A DNA stretch of 64,000 nt from Neocallimastix lanati (nom. inval.) (Eukaryota > Neocallimastigomycota > Neocallimastigomycetes > Neocallimastigales > Neocallimastigaceae): positions 165,001 through 229,000 of the forward strand of contig JACVTC010000151.1 of the NCBI GenBank assembly GCA_016946835.1, in the 5' to 3' direction. Each line of letters opens with the position of its first letter. The first letter of the stretch is position 1. The notes beneath the pieces were generated by a model. It saw nothing but the letters and a program-made list of their open reading frames with translations. It made no database searches and had not been told where the DNA came from. A program made the translations under genes and the position numbers. Below, piece by piece: positions 10,974-22,368 of the stretch.

Positions 10974-13900
10974 ATGGAAATCCAATTTATAAGAAATAAG
11001 AATTTCATTCTAAGAGGTTCAAGGTGCCACGGTATACCAATGGAGAATACGAAACTACTCTTTATCCGCGGACTTCGATCTTGGCCAGAAATCAAAATGA
11101 GAAGACATTTAAAGAAAACTCTGAATGAATTAAATGATAAGGTTTTATCAGTTAAACGTATTGCTAATTTTAATGATGCATTCTTTAAAATTAAAATAGT
11201 AGGTAATGAAGAAGAATTAACATCTATTACTGATTGTATTGTTAATAGTTTCAAACGTGCTTCAATTAACGTTATTAATTGTAGCAAAAGGAATCATAAA
11301 TACAGTTTTTCTTCACTCAAAAGGAAACATTTTGCCTTATCAGAAAAAGTGAATTCATCTTATAATATCAACTTATTCACTACTTCAAATTCAAATGCAG
11401 ATTCAAGTCAAAATTCAAATTCAAGTTCAAATACAGATTCATGTTCAAGTTCAAGTACAAGCTCAAGTTCAAGTTCAAGTCCAAGTTCAAGTACAAGCTC
11501 AAGTTCAAGTTCAAGTACAAGTTTAAGTACAAGTTCAAGTACAGGTTCAAGTTCAAGTTCAAGTACAAGTACAAGTTCAAGTTCAATTTCAAATTTATGT
11601 TTAAATTCAGTTTCAAGCTCAGATTCATATTCAAATTTCAGTTCAATCAATTATAATAATTCCAATAATATTAATAACACTCATATTAATAATAATACAG
11701 TTAAAGAATTTTCTCTATGTGTCAGTTGGAATACTAATGGATGGAACTTTGATAAAAAAGACAGTGTTGAATTCTTTATTTCAATGTACAAACCACTTTT
11801 CTTATGCTTTCAGGAAACAGGAAATGGTTCAGGTTCTAGCAGTAAATATCCATGTCGAGTATCATTAAAAAACTACAAACATTTCTTCAAAAAAGCTAAT
11901 AATGAAATTCCCGGTAAAAGAGGTCTTTATATTGGGTTTCATAATTCTTGTCAAGCCTCTCTTGAAAACAACACTTATGAGTATATTATTTCCTTGTATA
12001 CTTATAATTTTTGGAATTTCACTAAATGTTCTATTGGTAATGTGTACGTACCTCATAGTGGCCATAGCCTTCATGCTAGAGCTGCTAGAATTGAAATATT
12101 GTCTTGGTTAAATAGTCACTCTTCTCATCCTTCAATGTTGGTTGGTGATTTTAATTTACCTACTGAGAAATTAAGTAATTTGCTCTCTAAATTTAGTAAT
12201 TGGAAAATTCTTCCCTTATGGGGCTCCCCAATTTCATGGAGTAGAGGTAATAGAGAATCTGATATAGATCATGCGATTGTCAATGATCATATGTTAGATT
12301 TACTTTCATATGGTACTTTTATTGACTTTCCCCCCATTTCGGATCATAAACCTTTATTAATAAAAGGTAAATGTTTTTCATCAGTTAATTCAGATAATTC
12401 TTTCTCTCTGCCTAAAAAGACAGTTAAATGGGATAGATTAAAATGTATAAATGAAAAAGAATCAATTTTTGACAACAACTATTTTAGTGTATTAGAGGAA
12501 GTGATTCCAGATCCTAATATTAGTATTGATGATATTTCTAAGAAATTTATTTCAACTTCATTCAATATTGCTAAGGAACTTAATATCACGTCAATTTCAG
12601 AAGTTCGAAAATCTTTTTTTCATATGTCGCAGAAAATATTTAATTTGCAAAAACTCAAAATGAAATTATATAAATCCATTAAAAGAAGAGGTTCTTATCA
12701 TAATTTAGATGAATTTGAAGAATTAATTGATAAATATAATAGAATGTGCAATATTATTCATCATATGTGTAATATTTATAGGAAAACTGAATACCAACAT
12801 TGGATTAATACAGGATGTGAATATATGAAATCTCATAACCCTAAAAAAGCTTGGAAATGGCTTAAAACAACAGCAAAAGTAGATAAATTTAAAAATATGT
12901 CAAATTCTCCAGTAAAGGACAAAAATGGTAAACTAGCTACTTCTACTAAAGAACAGTTAGAAGTATGGCACAATCACTATAAAAAACTTGCTTCAAGCCA
13001 TTCTGATATCAATAGTGCATTAATCGAATGGTATAATAAATTTTCCAATGGAACATTTAGGTATACGAGACACAATGAATGGGATATAAATCAAGACATC
13101 AGTATAGAAGAAATTAGAGAAGCAATTTTGGCTACTCCAAATTTTAAAGCTTCAGGCCCGGATGGAATTCCTATTGAATTTTATAAAGCTTTAATTCCTC
13201 CGGATGACGAAAATTCAGTAAATAATTCTTCTTCTGGTTTAAATTGTTTACAGAAGATATACTCAAGAATTTGGAATGGAGAATTTCCTAGCTCATGGAA
13301 TGAAGCAAGTATTATATCTATTCCTAAAAAAGGAGATGATCTATCTGATTGTGACAATTATCGAGGTATCTCTCTGATTAACAATGGTATTAAACTCATT
13401 TCGAAAATAGTCTCCAAAAGAATTTCAGAATATGGACTTAAAAATAATTTTATTAGGCCAGAGCAATTTGGATTTCGTACTAAAGAAGAATGTGTTAGTT
13501 TATTTATTTCAATTCGAGAAATTTGTCAAAGGCGTAAAAATGATAATAAAGAAACTTACCTAGCTTTTCTAGATTTAAAAAAGGCATATGATTCTGTTCC
13601 AATAGGTAATATTTTATATAAATTAGATGCTTTAGGTATTAGAGGTAAATGTTATCAATTTATAAAAAATCTATATTTGACATCCAAAGCTAGTGTTAAA
13701 ATTGATGATCAATATTCGGAATCTTTTAATATTATGAAAGGAGTTAGACAAGGTTGTCCACTATCACCAATTCTTTTCAATCTTTTTATTAATGACATTT
13801 TTAATGATGTTTCAGAACTTGGAATTCCTTTAGGCGAATCTAGATGTTGTGGTGGACTCTTTGCAGATGATATTGTTCTATGCGCACCGTCAAGAACTAA

Positions 13901-15371
13901 GTTGAAAAAAATGCTTAAGAAGGTAAATGAATGGGCTAAATTTAATATGATGAATTTTGGAATTAATAAGTGTGCAACGATGGTGATTCGACCAGACACA
14001 CCTCTTTTTCAAAATAAAAGAGATCCTACTTTTTATCTTGCTGGTCAACCAATTCCAATAACTAAATGTTATACCTATTTAGGTATACCATTTGATAAAA
14101 GCTTATCGTTGAAACCTATTATTAAATTACTTAACTCTAAAGTAACTAAATCTCTCTTTTCTGTTAGTAAATTTCTTTCAAATTCCAAAATTCCTATTCC
14201 ATTTAAGAAGATTATAATTAACTCTTATGTACTTAGTAAAGTCTCTTACTTTGCACCTTTACTTGGTTCGAATAAAACGAGAACAAATAATACTCAGAAA
14301 TTAATTAATAAAGGATTAAGATGGATTGCAGGTATACAAAAAGCCAAATCATTTATTAATGTATATTCTATTTCAAAAGATTTACATATTCCTCCATTGT
14401 CAGCTAAGTGTGCTTTGTCTCAGGTCAAATGTTTTGATAAATGGAAAAATTCAAATTGTATTATTTCCTATTTAGTTAATAATATTCCAAAATCTAGAAA
14501 ATATACATGGACAAAAGAAAGTAGAACTCTTAAACGTAAACTAGAGAAAAGAGGTAATAACGATAATAAAATCAAGGATTTTTATTGGAAAAGAGATATG
14601 AAAATCAATTCTATTAAAGCTGAGTTTTATGACAAAAACAAATTCGAAGAAACATCAAAATTTATAAAACTTTGTTATGACTATCCTGATCTTTCATATG
14701 GTTTCTATTGGCTATTGAGAGCACGAAGCGGATATAGATTAGATGCTAGAATTGCTAAAGCTGGAAAAATAGTGGACCAAATGTGTCCTAATTTTTGTCC
14801 CTGTTGTAAAAGTAATAAACAATGGATAAGTCATTGGTTAATTGATTGTCCCTTTTTCAATCATACTCGTAGTAAAGTTAATGATAAAATTTTATTTTTA
14901 TATAATGCTTTTTACCGTGGCAACCTAACAAATGATATTGTTAATAGTAATAATGATAATAGTAATAGTAATAATAGTAATAGTTATAATAGTAATAATA
15001 ATATTAGTAATAGTATTTTTAGTAATGTTAGTAATAGTATTGAAAATAATGTGTATATTGATTCTAGTGTGTGTGAAAAAGTGTTTAATTTCCTTCTTGG
15101 AGGTCGAAGTATTAATAACAGTACAAGGGAATGGAAGGATCTATTTAAGTGCCAGATGAAATCAGGTGCTTATTCTGATACTCCGTTCTTAGTGGTTACT
15201 GCGGCACTTCTCCAATCGATTATACCTATTGCTATTGGCCAGCAATGGTCTTTATTCAATAGGTTCAAATCGAATCGTACTACTACTACCAAGAGCGTCA
15301 ATGCTGAAGAAACAGTAAGACAGGCCAGCAGGGCTAGCGCAACCAATGAAGATCATAATTTTGTATCTTAA
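10974..15371 (+). CDS. LINE A ORF: APE-type endonuclease / reverse transcriptase, intact
   Basis: One 1465-residue polyprotein. Residues 1-135 are a lysine-rich region of unknown fold. Residues ~137-226 are a Ser-rich tract encoded by TCAAGT/ACAAGT repeats. The endonuclease (~245-465) shows SWNTNGW, FLCFQETG, NVYVPHSG, VGDFN and the SDH motif. The RT (~710-1040) shows SGPDGIP, PEQFGFR, AFLDLKKAYDSVP, GVRQGCPLSP and FADD at 963-966. A C-terminal Cys/His cluster starts at Cys1271 (CPNFCPCC...HWLIDC), followed by an Asn/Ser tract (~1321-1358) and a tail with TKSVNAEE. It nicks target DNA and primes reverse transcription of its own RNA. No RNase H domain and no separate ORF1 are visible. An alternative start is 11041, the first ATG kept in copy A-2. 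Clade assignment would need a tree. Confidence 0.95.
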   Translation: MEIQFIRNKNFILRGSRCHGIPMENTKLLFIRGLRSWPEIKMRRHLKKTLNELNDKVLSVKRIANFNDAFFKIKIVGNEEELTSITDCIVNSFKRASINVINCSKRNHKYSFSSLKRKHFALSEKVNSSYNINLFTTSNSNADSSQNSNSSSNTDSCSSSSTSSSSSSSPSSSTSSSSSSSTSLSTSSSTGSSSSSSTSTSSSSISNLCLNSVSSSDSYSNFSSINYNNSNNINNTHINNNTVKEFSLCVSWNTNGWNFDKKDSVEFFISMYKPLFLCFQETGNGSGSSSKYPCRVSLKNYKHFFKKANNEIPGKRGLYIGFHNSCQASLENNTYEYIISLYTYNFWNFTKCSIGNVYVPHSGHSLHARAARIEILSWLNSHSSHPSMLVGDFNLPTEKLSNLLSKFSNWKILPLWGSPISWSRGNRESDIDHAIVNDHMLDLLSYGTFIDFPPISDHKPLLIKGKCFSSVNSDNSFSLPKKTVKWDRLKCINEKESIFDNNYFSVLEEVIPDPNISIDDISKKFISTSFNIAKELNITSISEVRKSFFHMSQKIFNLQKLKMKLYKSIKRRGSYHNLDEFEELIDKYNRMCNIIHHMCNIYRKTEYQHWINTGCEYMKSHNPKKAWKWLKTTAKVDKFKNMSNSPVKDKNGKLATSTKEQLEVWHNHYKKLASSHSDINSALIEWYNKFSNGTFRYTRHNEWDINQDISIEEIREAILATPNFKASGPDGIPIEFYKALIPPDDENSVNNSSSGLNCLQKIYSRIWNGEFPSSWNEASIISIPKKGDDLSDCDNYRGISLINNGIKLISKIVSKRISEYGLKNNFIRPEQFGFRTKEECVSLFISIREICQRRKNDNKETYLAFLDLKKAYDSVPIGNILYKLDALGIRGKCYQFIKNLYLTSKASVKIDDQYSESFNIMKGVRQGCPLSPILFNLFINDIFNDVSELGIPLGESRCCGGLFADDIVLCAPSRTKLKKMLKKVNEWAKFNMMNFGINKCATMVIRPDTPLFQNKRDPTFYLAGQPIPITKCYTYLGIPFDKSLSLKPIIKLLNSKVTKSLFSVSKFLSNSKIPIPFKKIIINSYVLSKVSYFAPLLGSNKTRTNNTQKLINKGLRWIAGIQKAKSFINVYSISKDLHIPPLSAKCALSQVKCFDKWKNSNCIISYLVNNIPKSRKYTWTKESRTLKRKLEKRGNNDNKIKDFYWKRDMKINSIKAEFYDKNKFEETSKFIKLCYDYPDLSYGFYWLLRARSGYRLDARIAKAGKIVDQMCPNFCPCCKSNKQWISHWLIDCPFFNHTRSKVNDKILFLYNAFYRGNLTNDIVNSNNDNSNSNNSNSYNSNNNISNSIFSNVSNSIENNVYIDSSVCEKVFNFLLGGRSINNSTREWKDLFKCQMKSGAYSDTPFLVVTAALLQSIIPIAIGQQWSLFNRFKSNRTTTTKSVNAEETVRQASRASATNEDHNFVS

Positions 15372-15627
15372 AATTATGATTAACATTGCGAAGTCAAAGT
15401 TAATTATTATACTTCAGTATAATAATGCCCTTGTGAAGTCTTACAAATATTAATTAAATGAAACTAGAATATATTATACCATTATTTTATTTTTATTTTG
15501 TGTTGTGTTTTATTTTTTGTTTATTTTTTTATCTTTTTTTTTTTTTATTATTTTATTACATGTATTTTATCAAATATTTAATTAATAAAGATGAAACAAG
15601 TTTGCTGCCGTTAAAAAAAAAAAAAAA

Positions 15628-15640
15628 ATGACGATATTAT
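15628..15640. repeat. target-site duplication of LINE A-1 (right)
   Basis: ATGACGATATTAT, identical to 9721-9733; the first A could also be counted in the poly(A). Confidence 0.92.
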
Positions 15641-16478
15641 AGAACGTTACTGGAAATCAGTTTCCAGATTTCAAGGTATTAAAGGTCAAAACTACGATAG
15701 TAACAAGTTCTCAAACAATAAAGCTATAATAATGCTTAGCTTAAAATATCCCCAATTCAACGTAGGATTTTCGTGGATTATACGTTTACGCTGTGGTTAT
15801 AAATACAATACTACTATTGCTATTAGAATGGGTAGAGTTTCAGAAGATTGTCCAAAGTCCTGCCCATGTTGTGGTGAAGGTAATCAATCTTTTGAACATT
15901 GGATTTTTAAATGCGATGCTCTTGCATCTTTTAGATGGAATTCTTTAAATTTCATCGATGATCTCTATGTTTTATTCCTTAGGAAGATTAGAGCGTTTAA
16001 TCCTCTTTCTTCTTATGACTCTATTTCTGATTTTGAAGATTATATCAATCATTATATATACTTGTTCCTTCTTGGTGGGACTTTAGTTTTAAATGAACTA
16101 CATTTCGATAGTGGGGAACAGAGACATTTAAATGAACTACTTTTCAAAGGTTCATCTGAGTCACCTGTTCCAAAAATTGTGGGCTTGGCGGAATTCTTAA
16201 CAAATGCAATACCTATCATAAGTAGTTCGTTTGAGCTATTATTTGATAGGTATTGCAAAATATCAAACTTAACCAAGAGCGTCGACGTCGTACTGATAAG
16301 GCATAATGAAAATACAGGATTATCATCTATTACTACGAAGGGTGATTCTCGCCCTAGTAGCTCAATAAATGATGAATCCGGGGAGAGTTTAGTGGACACC
16401 ACACTATCTATTTTAAGGATGTTACTTCTAAATTTTATTTCTTTTTTATTTGATAGGAAGGGTAAAATTCCCGCATAG
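15641..16478 (+). pseudogene. LINE C ORF, C-terminal part
   Basis: C-terminal coding region of LINE C, continuing the frame from 9682-9733 across the LINE A-1 insertion. It has the Cys/His cluster (CPKSCPCC...HWIFKC), a hydrophobic segment around LFLLGGT, and a tail with TKSVDVVLIRH that aligns with the tails of LINEs A, B and D. The stop is at 16476-16478. Endonuclease and RT are absent because the copy is 5'-truncated, so it cannot move by itself. Confidence 0.85.
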
Positions 16479-16658
16479 TACAACTTGCCGAAATACATAG
16501 TATTTTCGAGCTTTTTTATTTTTTATTTTTTATTTTTTAATTTTTTATTTTTAATTTCTAATGTACTTTTCACCTACATGTATTTTTTAAAATAAAATTT
16601 AATAAAGTTTTTGGAAGTGTATTCTCTTCCCTGTCTAAAAAAAAAAAAAAAAAAAAAA

Positions 16659-16898
16659 TTGTCGATCTTTTAGTTTGATGATGAAATGGTATTCCGTTGA
16701 ATCTACCGTTACCAAGAGCGTCGACGTCGAAATGATAAGGCATGGATTTTCACCTCCAGATACAGATTCGATTGATAACACTAATACTGAAATTATTACC
16801 CGCAATAATGGACGTGGTGTTATTATCGAGGAATGGGAAAAGTTAGAGGCTATTGCTTCTAAAGCAATTTTATAATTTTATAATATATAATATTTTAT
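16659..16898 (+). mobile_element. LINE B copy 2, right part
   Basis: Resumes LINE B right after the LINE C poly(A) with the duplicated TTGTCGATCTTT, then follows the LINE B tail (compare 38138-38380), including TKSVDVEMIRH coding. The equivalent of the stop at 38224-38226 reads GGA here, so this frame continues to 16875. The final ~100 bases of the family 3' UTR and its poly(A) are missing; LINE A-2 sequence begins at about 16899. Confidence 0.8.
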
Positions 16899-17513
16899 AT
16901 TTTTGTGTTAATTAATAACATTATGCGCAATGGTAATGTTATTTGTAAAATTTTTTCTGGTGAACATTCACTGCGGAATATAATGGTGCATTTTTGGAAC
17001 ATTGTTAAATAAGTTACACCCAAGAATAAGTAATACATTTTCATTGTATTTCTATTTTCATGTAGTATTACTATTCTCATGTAAGAATCTATTGTATTCA
17101 ATTGTATTTCAACTATATATTTCATGTATCACGTTGTAAGAGATTGATTCACTCTAAATCTTGTAGTAATTTATTTAACTCTTTACTAATTTTGTGCCAT
17201 TTTATTTCATCAATTCAATCTTAGTCATTAAATACTTTATGATATTCAATTTAAATAATATACTGAAAAAAGTGCTAAATCAAATTATTTTTCAATCATT
17301 CAACAAACTACTAATTATCGAAATTATTTACTCCGAAAAAGATATAAAATTATTACAATTCTCATTATACTCAAGACTTTATAATAAAAACCGACTTTTA
17401 TTTTTTATTTTTTTTTAGTTATTAATTTTTAGTTTTTTATTACTATTATAGAAATCCAATATATAAGAAATAAGAATTTCATTCTAAGAGGTTCAAGGTG
17501 CCACGGTATACCA

Positions 17514-20500
17514 ATGGAGAATACGAAACTACTCTTTATCCGCGGACTTCGATCTTGGCCAGAAATCAAAATGAGAAGACATTTAGAGAAAACTCTGAAT
17601 GAATTATATAATAAGGTTTTATCAGTTAAACGTATTGCTAATTTTAATGATGCATTCTTTAAAATTAAAATAGTAGGTAATGAAGAAGAAATAACATCTA
17701 TTACCAATTGTATTGTTAATAGTTTCAAACGTGCTTCAATTAATGTTATTAATTGTAGCAAGAGGAATCATAAATACAGTTTTTCTTCTCTCAAAAGGAA
17801 ACATTTTGCCTTATCAGAAAAAGTGAATTCATCATATAATATCAATTTATTCACTACTTCAAATTCAAATGTAAATTCAAGTCAAAATTCAAATTCTAGT
17901 TCAAATACAGATTCATGTTCAAGTTCAAGTACAAGTTCAAGTACAAGCTCAAGTTCAAGTTCAAGTTCAAGTTCAAGTACAAGCTCAAGTATAAGTTCAA
18001 GTACAAGTTCAGATTCAAATTCAAATTCCAGTTCAATCAATTATAATAATTCCAATAATATTTATAACACTCAAATTAATAATAATACAGTCAAAGAATT
18101 TTCTCTATGTGTCAGTTGGAATACTAATGGATGGAACTTTGATAAAAAAGACAGTGTTGAATTCTTTATTTCAATGTACAAACCACTTTTCTTATGCTTT
18201 CAAGAAATAGGAAATGGTTCAGGTTCTAGCAGTAAATATCCATGTCGAGTATCTTAAAAAACTACAAACATTTCTTCAAAAAAGCTAATAATGAAATTCC
18301 CGGTAAAAGAGGACTTTATATAGGTTTTCATAATTCTTGTCAAGCCTCTCTTGAAAACAACACTTATGAGTATATTATTTCCTTGTATACTTATAATTTT
18401 TGGAATTTCACTAAATGTTCTATTGGTAATGTGTACGTACCTCATAGTGGCCATAGCCTTCATGCTAGAGCTGCTAGAATTGAAATTTTGTCGTGGTTAA
18501 ATAGTCACTCTTCTCATCCTTCAATGTTGGTTGGTGATTTTAATTTACCTACTGAGAAATTAGGTAATTTGCTCTCTAAATTTAGTAATTGGAAAACTCT
18601 TCCCATTATGGGGCTCCCCAATTTCATGGAGTAGAGGTAATAGAGAATCTGATATAGATCATGCGATTGTCAATGATCATATGTTAGATTTACTTTCATA
18701 TGGTACTTTTGTTGACTTTCCCCCCATTTCGGATCATAAACCTTTATTAATAAAAGGTAAATGTTTTTTATCAGTTAATTCAGATAATTCTTTCTCTCTC
18801 CCTAAAAAGACAGTTAAATGGGATAGATTAAAATGTATAAATGAAAAAGAATCAATTTTTGACAACAACTATTTTAGTGTATTAGAGGAAGTGATTCCAG
18901 ATCCTAATATTAGTATTGATGATATTTCTAAGAAATTTGTTTCAACTTCATTCAATATTGCTAAGGAACTTAATATCACGTCAATATCAGAAGTTAGAAA
19001 ATCTTTTTTTCATATGTCGCAGAAAATATTTAATTTGCAAAAACTCAAAATGAAATTATATAAATCCATTAAAAGAAGAGGTTCTTATCATAATTTAGAT
19101 GAATTTGAAGAATTAATTGAAAAATATAATAGAATGTGCATAATTATTCATCATATGTGTAATATTTATAGGAAAACTGAATACCAACATTGGATCAATA
19201 CATGATGTGAATATATGAAATCTCATAACCCAAAGAAAGCTTGGAAATGGCTTAAAACAACAGCAAAAGTTGATAAATTTAAAAATATGACAAATTTTCC
19301 AGTAAAGGACAAAAATGGTAAACTAGCTACTTCTACTAAAGAACAGTTAGAAGTATGGCACAATCACTATAAAAAACTTGCTTCAAGCCATTCTGATATC
19401 AATAGTGCATTAATCAAATGATCTAATAAATTTTCCATTTTCCAATGGTACAATCAGGTATACGAGACACAATGAATGGGATATAAATCAAGACATCAGT
19501 ATAAAAGAAATTAGAGAAGCAATTTTAGCTACACCAAATTATAAAGCTTCAGGCCCGGATGGAATTCCTATTGAATTTTATAAAGCTTTAATTCCTCCGG
19601 ATGATGAAAATTCAGTAAATAATTCTTCTTCTGGTTTAAATTGTTTACAGAAGATATACTCAAGAATTTGGAATGGAGAATTTCCTAGCACTTGGAATGA
19701 AGCAAGTATTATATCTATTCCTAAAAAAGGAGATGATCTATCTGATTGTGACAATTATCGAGGTATCTCTCTGATTAACAATGGTATTAAACTCATTTCG
19801 AAAATAGTCTCCAAAAGAATTTCGGAATATGGACTTAAAAATAATTTTATTAGGCCAGAGCAATTTCGATTTCGTACTAAAGAAGAATGTGTTAGTTTAT
19901 TTATTTCAATTCGAGAAATTTGTCAAAGGCGTAAAAATGATAATAAAGAAATTTACCTTGCTTTTTTAGATTTAAAAAAGGCATATGATTCTGTTCCAAT
20001 AGGTAATATTTTGTATAAATTAGATGCTTTAGGTATTAGAGGTAAATGTTATCAATTTATAAAAAATATATATTTGACTTCCAAAGCCAGTGTTAAAATT
20101 GATGATCAATATTCGGAATCTTTTAATATTATGAAAGGAGTTAGACAAGGTTGTCCACTATCACCAATTCTTTTCAATCTTTTTATTAATGACATTTTTA
20201 ATGATTTTTCAGAACTTGGAATTCCTTTAGGCGAATCTAGATGTTGTGGTGGACTCTTTGCAGATATATTGTTCTATGCGCACCATCAAGAACTAAGTTA
20301 AAAAAAAAATGCTTAAGAAGGTAAATGAATGGGCTAAATTTAATATGATGAATTTTGGAATTAACAAGTGTGCAACGATGGTGATTCGACCAGACACACC
20401 TCTTTTTCAAAATAAAAGAGATCCTACATTTTATCTTGCTGTTCAACCAATCCCAATAACTAAATGTTATACCTATTTAGGTATACCATTTGATAAAAAG

Positions 20501-21785
20501 CTTATCGTTGAACCCTATTATTAAATTACTTAACTCTAAAGTTACTAAAGCTCTCTTTTCTGTTAGTAAATTTCTTTCAAATTCCAAAATTCCTATTTCA
20601 TTTAAGAAGATTATTATTAACTCCTATGTACTTAGTAAAGTCTCTTACTTTGCATCTTTACTTGGTTCAAATAAAGCGAGAAAATATAATACTCAGAAAT
20701 TAATTAATAAAGGATTAAGATGGGTTGCAGGTATACAAAAAGCCAAATCTTTTATTAATGTATATTCTATTTCAAAAGACTTACATATTCCTCCATTGTC
20801 AGCTAAGTGTGCTTTGTCTCAAGTCAAATGTTTTGATAAATGGAAAGATTCAAATTATATTATTTCCTGTTTAGTTAATAATATTCCAAAATCTAGAAAA
20901 TATACATGAACAAAAGAAAGTAGAACTCTTAAACGTAAACTAGAGAAAAGAGGTAATAACGATAATAAAATCAAGGATTTTTATTGGAAAAGAGATATGA
21001 AAATCAATTCTATTAAAGCTAAGTTTTACGACAAAAACAAATTCGAAGAAACATCAAAATTTATTAAACTTTGTTATGAATATCCTGATCTTTCATATGG
21101 TTTCTATTGGCTATTGAGAGCACGAAGCGGATATAGATTAGATGCTAGAATTGCTAAAGCTGCAAAAATAATAGATCAAATGTGTCCTAATTTTTGTCCC
21201 TGTTGTAAAAGTAATAAACAATAGATAAGTCATTGGTTAATTGGTTGTCCTTTTTTCAATCATATTCGTAGTAAAGTTAATGATAAAATTTTATTCTTAT
21301 ATAATGCTTTTAACCGTGGCAACCTAACAAATGATATTGTTAATAGTAATAATGATAATAGTACTAGTAATAATAGTAATAGTAATAATAGTAATAGTAA
21401 TAATAGTTATAGTAATATTAGTAATAGTATTTTTAGTAATGTTAGTAATAGTATTGAAAATAATGTGTATATTGATTCTAGTGTGTATGAAAAAGTGTTT
21501 AATTTCCTTCTTGGAGGTCGAAGTATTAGTAACAGTACAAGGGAATGGGAGGATCTATTTAAGTGCCAGATGAAATCAGGTGCTTATTCTGATACTCCTT
21601 TCTTGGTGGTTACTGCGGCACTTCTCCAATCGATTATACCTATTGCTATTGGCCAGCAATGGTCTTTGTTCAATAGGTTCAAATCGAATCGTACTACTAC
21701 TACCAAGAGCGTCAATGCTGAAGAAACAGTAAGACAGGCCAGCAGGGCTAGCGCAACCAATGAAGATCATAATTTTGTATCTTAA
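17514..21785 (+). pseudogene. LINE A-2 endonuclease / reverse transcriptase pseudogene
   Basis: Copy of the LINE A ORF with many lesions. The upstream ATG of A-1 reads ATA here, so the first start is 17514. There is a frameshift near 18253 in the endonuclease, another near 18605, a TGA at about 19203, and a stop and short insertion around 19420-19455. Further frameshifts lie near 20268 (destroying the FADD reading) and 20500, with stops near 20907 and 21222. The Ser-coding repeat (about 17866-18030) is shorter than in A-1, and the C-terminal AATAGT repeat also differs in length. The tail TKSVNAEE is intact to the stop at 21783-21785. Confidence 0.92.
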
Positions 21786-21897
21786 AATTATGATTAACAT
21801 TGCGAAATCAAAATTAATTATTATATTACATTATAATAATGCCCTTGTGAAGTTTTACAGATATTAATTAAATGAAACTAGAATATATTATACCATT

Positions 21898-22070
21898 ATT
21901 TTATTTTATTTTATTTTATTTTATTTTATTTTATTTTATTTTATTTTATTTTATTTTATTTTATTTTATTTTATTTTATTTTATTTTATTTTATATTATT
22001 CAATCTTTACTTTATATTAATATTTCTACTATTTATTTTATTTTATTTTATTTTATTTTTTTTTTTTTTA
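21898..22070. repeat. (TTTTA)n expansion in LINE A-2 3' UTR
   Basis: A long run of TTTTA units, then a core ATTCAATCTTTACTTTATAT and more TTTTA units. The same core and spacer build the minisatellite at 42170-42675. Confidence 0.85.
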
Positions 22071-22220
22071 ATTTATTTTGTGTTTTTTTTTTTTTTTTTT
22101 TTTTTTTGTTTTGTTTATTTTTTTTATCTTTTTTTTTTTTTTCTTTTTATTACATGTATTTTAAGAAACATTTAATTAATAAAGATGAAGCAAGTTTGCT
22201 GCCGTTAAAAAAAAAAAAAA

Positions 22221-22368
22221 TGGACAAATAATATTTATATATTTTATTAATTCTATGTTTTTTTATTTTTTTATTAAAATTAAAAGTATTCATGTATTTT
22301 ATATAAGAATAAATAAATAAAGATTAAAGTTCGCAATAATTGCGGCTATAAAAAAAAAAAAAAAAAAA
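22221..22368 (+). mobile_element. LINE D 3' UTR fragment with poly(A)
   Basis: Matches 22989-23120, the 3' UTR end of the neighbouring LINE D copy: TGGACAAATAATATTTAT at the start, AATAAAG, then GCAATAATTGC and a poly(A) at 22350-22368. No coding sequence is left, so it is a severely 5'-truncated insertion. Confidence 0.75.

Larger units (their letters stand above)
9734..15627 (+). mobile_element. LINE A-1, full-length non-LTR retrotransposon
   Basis: Essentially complete element: 5' end at 9734, a foreign LINE C fragment at 9745-10314, 5' UTR 10315-10973, one long ORF 10974-15371, 3' UTR with AATAAAG about 45 bases before a poly(A) at 15613-15627. A 13-bp TSD flanks it. The ORF is intact and the ends are sharp, so it is probably young. 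Two other copies lie in the window: A-2 (16899-22220, broken) and A-3 (39039-40280, minus strand, 5'-truncated). Confidence 0.93.
9682..16658 (+). mobile_element. LINE C copy 1, 5'-truncated, interrupted by LINE A-1
   Basis: A 5'-truncated non-LTR element whose own sequence is 9682-9733 plus 15641-16658. It begins inside the ORF, carries the C-terminal coding region, a 3' UTR and a poly(A) at 16637-16658, and is flanked by the 12-bp TSD given above. The intervening 5.9 kb is LINE A-1 (with another LINE C piece inside it). The two halves read in one frame across the excised insertion, giving the expected Tyr-Asp-Asp-Ile-Ile...Tyr-Trp context that aligns with the Phe-Tyr-Trp region of LINE A. 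Confidence 0.85.
16899..22220 (+). mobile_element. LINE A-2, nearly full-length, degenerate
   Basis: Second LINE A copy. It lacks about the first 100 bases of the A-1 5' UTR (including the structured 5' end) but keeps the rest through a poly(A) at about 22207-22220. I find no clear TSD: the left flank is LINE B 3' UTR and the right flank is LINE D 3' UTR. Its 3' UTR carries a long (TTTTA)n expansion absent from A-1. It is highly similar to A-1, so the lesions are fairly recent. Confidence 0.88.

Noticed and set aside
16890-22235. TSD for LINE A-2 (AATATTTTAT against AATATTTAT)
   Set aside because: Low-complexity AT match that could be chance; the two flanks belong to different LINE families, so a simple insertion is not supported.
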